Assembly: GCA_010029175.1 (NCBI GenBank)
Contig: RGNC01000083.1
Location: 1 to 8,540, forward strand
DNA length: 8,540 nucleotides
Source of the DNA: Synechococcaceae bacterium WB8_1B_136
GTDB lineage: Bacteria > Cyanobacteriota > Cyanobacteriia > PCC-6307 > Cyanobiaceae
Reading direction: 5' to 3'
The stretch's first letter is position 1; each line of letters opens with the position of its first letter. Positions 6,705 to 8,540 of the stretch are shown here, one piece after another. A program made the translations under genes and the position numbers. A model generated the notes under the pieces. That model was not told the origin of the DNA and ran no database searches. It saw only the letters and a list, made by a program, of their open reading frames with translations.

Positions 6705-8540
6705 GGGGTTCCTGCCGCCAGCAGGGGCTTGCCATCGCGCCGCTGGATCATCACCACCCCTGGCCTGGGGGCCCGACCCGGTACCCCGGAGGGCCAGTTC
6801 GACCCCAGCGGCACGCGGCGCAACTGCTGGAAGGGGCGGTTGTGGCGATCCCGCAGCTCAAAGGCCTGGAATTCTTCGTCGCCCTGGCGATGGATGCCCC
6901 AGTCCTCCCCCGGATGCTGCACCGAGAGGAACAGGGTGGTCTCCTGGGCGTCGAAGCAGGGGCCGCTGAGCTCGCATTCCATGGGCCCGGTGGCAAACAG
7001 CAGCGCCTTGCCGGCATCGGCCCCATGGGCAGGCAGGATCCAGCAGCTGTTGTTGCCGAACACATCCAGGCTGGCATCGCCGCTGGAGCGGTCGGTCACC
7101 ATCCAGATGTGTCCTGAGCGGTCCACGGCCAGGTTGTCGGGATTGGCGAACCCCATGCCCCCCTGCCATGGGGTTCCGCCCGTGGCCACCATGCGCCAGC
7201 GGAACCGCCCTCCCGGCGTGCCGCGGTTGGCCGTCGTGTCGCTCAGGCGCATCACCCAGCCGTAGGGCCAGTTCGCCTGCTGGGCCGGGCCATGGAAGAT
7301 GGCGGGGTCGGCGGCACCGTCCTCGCTGCTGCCCCCGGCGGTGAAACTGATCAGCAGATCACCGCTGCGGGGATCGAGATCCGTGTCTTCCGGGCGGGCC
7401 GTTGGCGTGGCGCCGATGGCGTTGGCCGCCAGGTGGGCATCAATCAGGATCGCCCCCATCTGCAACTCCCCGGAGCCCGCGTACAGATCACCGAGGGTGG
7501 GGTAGCGCTGGCGGTAGAGCTGCAGCTCCGCATCGCTGTTCAGCCGCTCGGCGCCGGCCCGGCTGCGGTCGCGATGGGGCAGCAGGGTGGCCGGCGGCAG
7601 CCCGTGCCGTTCGAAATGGCTGGGGGGCAGGGGATTCACCACTGTGGCTGGATCCAGCACCAGCCAGACCCCTGTTCCATCGCTCAGCAGTTGGGCCACC
7701 TCCAGGCGGCCGTCCGTCAGCAGCCGGGAGTTGGCGGGGTTGGTGGGGTCGTCCACCAGGGCGGAGCTCACGTAGCGGTAGAGGTGGCCGCCATGGCGGT
7801 CGCAGCCGGAATACACCACCAGTGGCTCACCCGCCCTGGCCCGCACCGCCACGGCCTCATGGCGAAATCGCCCCAGCCAGCTGTGCTTCACCGCAGGACG
7901 CTGCGGCTGGCGGGGATCGATCTCCACCATCCAGCCGTATTTATTGCCCTGCAGCCCGAAGGGGTTGCCCAGCCCCTCCAGCCGCCGGCCATCGAAACGG
8001 AACGGGCAGTGGGCCGGGGCCGGGGACGACCCATCGGCATACACCGCTTCCACCACGTGGTTCTGAATGTTCTCCTCGGCGGAGAGCACCGTGCCCCAGG
8101 GCGTTGTGCCACCGGCGCAGTTGGCGAAGGTGCCGATCACCCGGTCGTTCAGGCCATCGTTGATGCCGAGCCGATGGGGGTTGGCGAACACCGCTGCCGC
8201 CGGCCCACTCACCCGCAGTTGCTGCTCTGGCTGGCCCCAGCCGCTCAGGCCGGTGATGCGTCGGTCCAAGCCATCCCGTTGGTGGCGCCAGCGGCCATCG
8301 CCCTGGCGCTGCAGGGTGGCTACGCCGATGCCCAGATCGCCCATGGCGGCGGTTGCCACCGCCATCACCAGGCCTCGCAGTGGATCCTCCTGGGGCAGGC
8401 TGCCCAGATCCACCTCCCCTCCCCGGGGGGCGAGGGCGCTTTTGAGGGCGTTGATGGGCGGCGGCGGCGCCGCCAACTCCGCCAGCCCCGCGCACCACAC
8501 CCTGGCGCTGATGTATTCGAAGTTGATGGTGAGCAGGGCC
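6701..8540 (-). CDS. phoX: PhoX/DUF839-family phosphatase, N-terminus beyond window
   Basis: PhoX enzymes are exported, calcium- and iron-dependent phosphomonoesterases expressed in phosphate starvation. About 612 residues are visible and the frame is open to the right edge. LLTINFEYIS (about 8509-8536) matches the family's early NHEY block, so the GTG at 8500 is not the start; roughly 100 residues, including any Tat signal, are missing. Later blocks are TVLSAEENIQNHV (about 8051-8092), KYGWMVEIDP, GRFRHEAVAV, VVYSGCDRHGGHLYRYVS, ATPTARPEDTDLDP, FANPDNLAVDRSGHIWMVTD, and GPMECELSGPCFDAQETTLFLSVQHPG near the C-terminus. These keep the family's beta-propeller order. The usual T-C-E-E-N reads S-A-E-E-N, and NHEY reads NFEY, so activity or metal content may differ from studied PhoX. 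The gene symbol denotes family only. It is convergent with the sigma factor and belongs to a separate unit. Confidence 0.88.
   Translation of the reverse strand, partial: ALLTINFEYISARVWCAGLAELAAPPPPINALKSALAPRGGEVDLGSLPQEDPLRGLVMAVATAAMGDLGIGVATLQRQGDGRWRHQRDGLDRRITGLSGWGQPEQQLRVSGPAAAVFANPHRLGINDGLNDRVIGTFANCAGGTTPWGTVLSAEENIQNHVVEAVYADGSSPAPAHCPFRFDGRRLEGLGNPFGLQGNKYGWMVEIDPRQPQRPAVKHSWLGRFRHEAVAVRARAGEPLVVYSGCDRHGGHLYRYVSSALVDDPTNPANSRLLTDGRLEVAQLLSDGTGVWLVLDPATVVNPLPPSHFERHGLPPATLLPHRDRSRAGAERLNSDAELQLYRQRYPTLGDLYAGSGELQMGAILIDAHLAANAIGATPTARPEDTDLDPRSGDLLISFTAGGSSEDGAADPAIFHGPAQQANWPYGWVMRLSDTTANRGTPGGRFRWRMVATGGTPWQGGMGFANPDNLAVDRSGHIWMVTDRSSGDASLDVFGNNSCWILPAHGADAGKALLFATGPMECELSGPCFDAQETTLFLSVQHPGEDWGIHRQGDEEFQAFELRDRHNRPFQQLRRVPLGSNWPSGVPGRAPRPGVVMIQRRDGKPLLAAGTP

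Noticed and set aside
7402..8163. 253-codon plus-strand open frame opposite phoX
   Set aside because: The product is an Arg/Pro/Gly/Ser-rich low-complexity string, and the opposite strand holds PhoX motifs along its whole length.
8498..8500. GTG at 8500 as the start of the PhoX-like gene
   Set aside because: The frame continues upstream to the window edge with a matching PhoX block (LLTINFEYIS), so the true start lies outside.

Overview
The window looks like part of a high-GC picocyanobacterial chromosome (Synechococcus/Cyanobium type). The support is the cyanobacterial style of the group 2-like sigma factor, a short lineage-type hypothetical protein, one HIP1-type GCGATCGC octamer, weak Shine-Dalgarno signals and dense packing. 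This assignment comes from reading protein motifs, not from a database search.

Layout. 1-1151 (minus) is the N-terminal half of polyphosphate kinase 1, running off the left edge. Just upstream of it on the same strand, 1179-1490 encodes a small basic conserved-looking protein. A divergent, AT-richer gap (about 1491-1699) separates this pair from two plus-strand genes joined by an ATGA overlap: an exported histidine phosphatase (about 1700-2380) and an exported class A-type PAP2 acid phosphatase (2377-3159). After a 158-bp intergenic region come glycogen phosphorylase glgP (3318-5831) and, 3 bp later, a sigma-70 family factor with a well conserved region 2 and a divergent region 4 (5835-6704). 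Converging from the right is a large PhoX/DUF839-type phosphatase (6701-8540, minus), whose N-terminus lies beyond the window. The last two genes share the self-complementary tetranucleotide CTAG as both stop codons.

How it may fit together. Five of the seven genes have phosphate or phosphoester chemistry. Three are phosphatases with seen or expected export, which would release Pi from organic phosphate. PPK1 stores phosphate as polyphosphate, and GlgP consumes Pi to release glucose-1-phosphate from glycogen. The sigma factor directly behind glgP could couple this set to nutrient or light/dark status; that last step is inference. I see no CRISPR array, tRNA, rRNA, insertion sequence or phage gene. 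The most unusual points are the sigma factor's region 4, the substituted positions in the PhoX-like protein, the coupled phosphatase pair with a non-ATG start, and the CTAG double stop. None amounts to a clearly new system.
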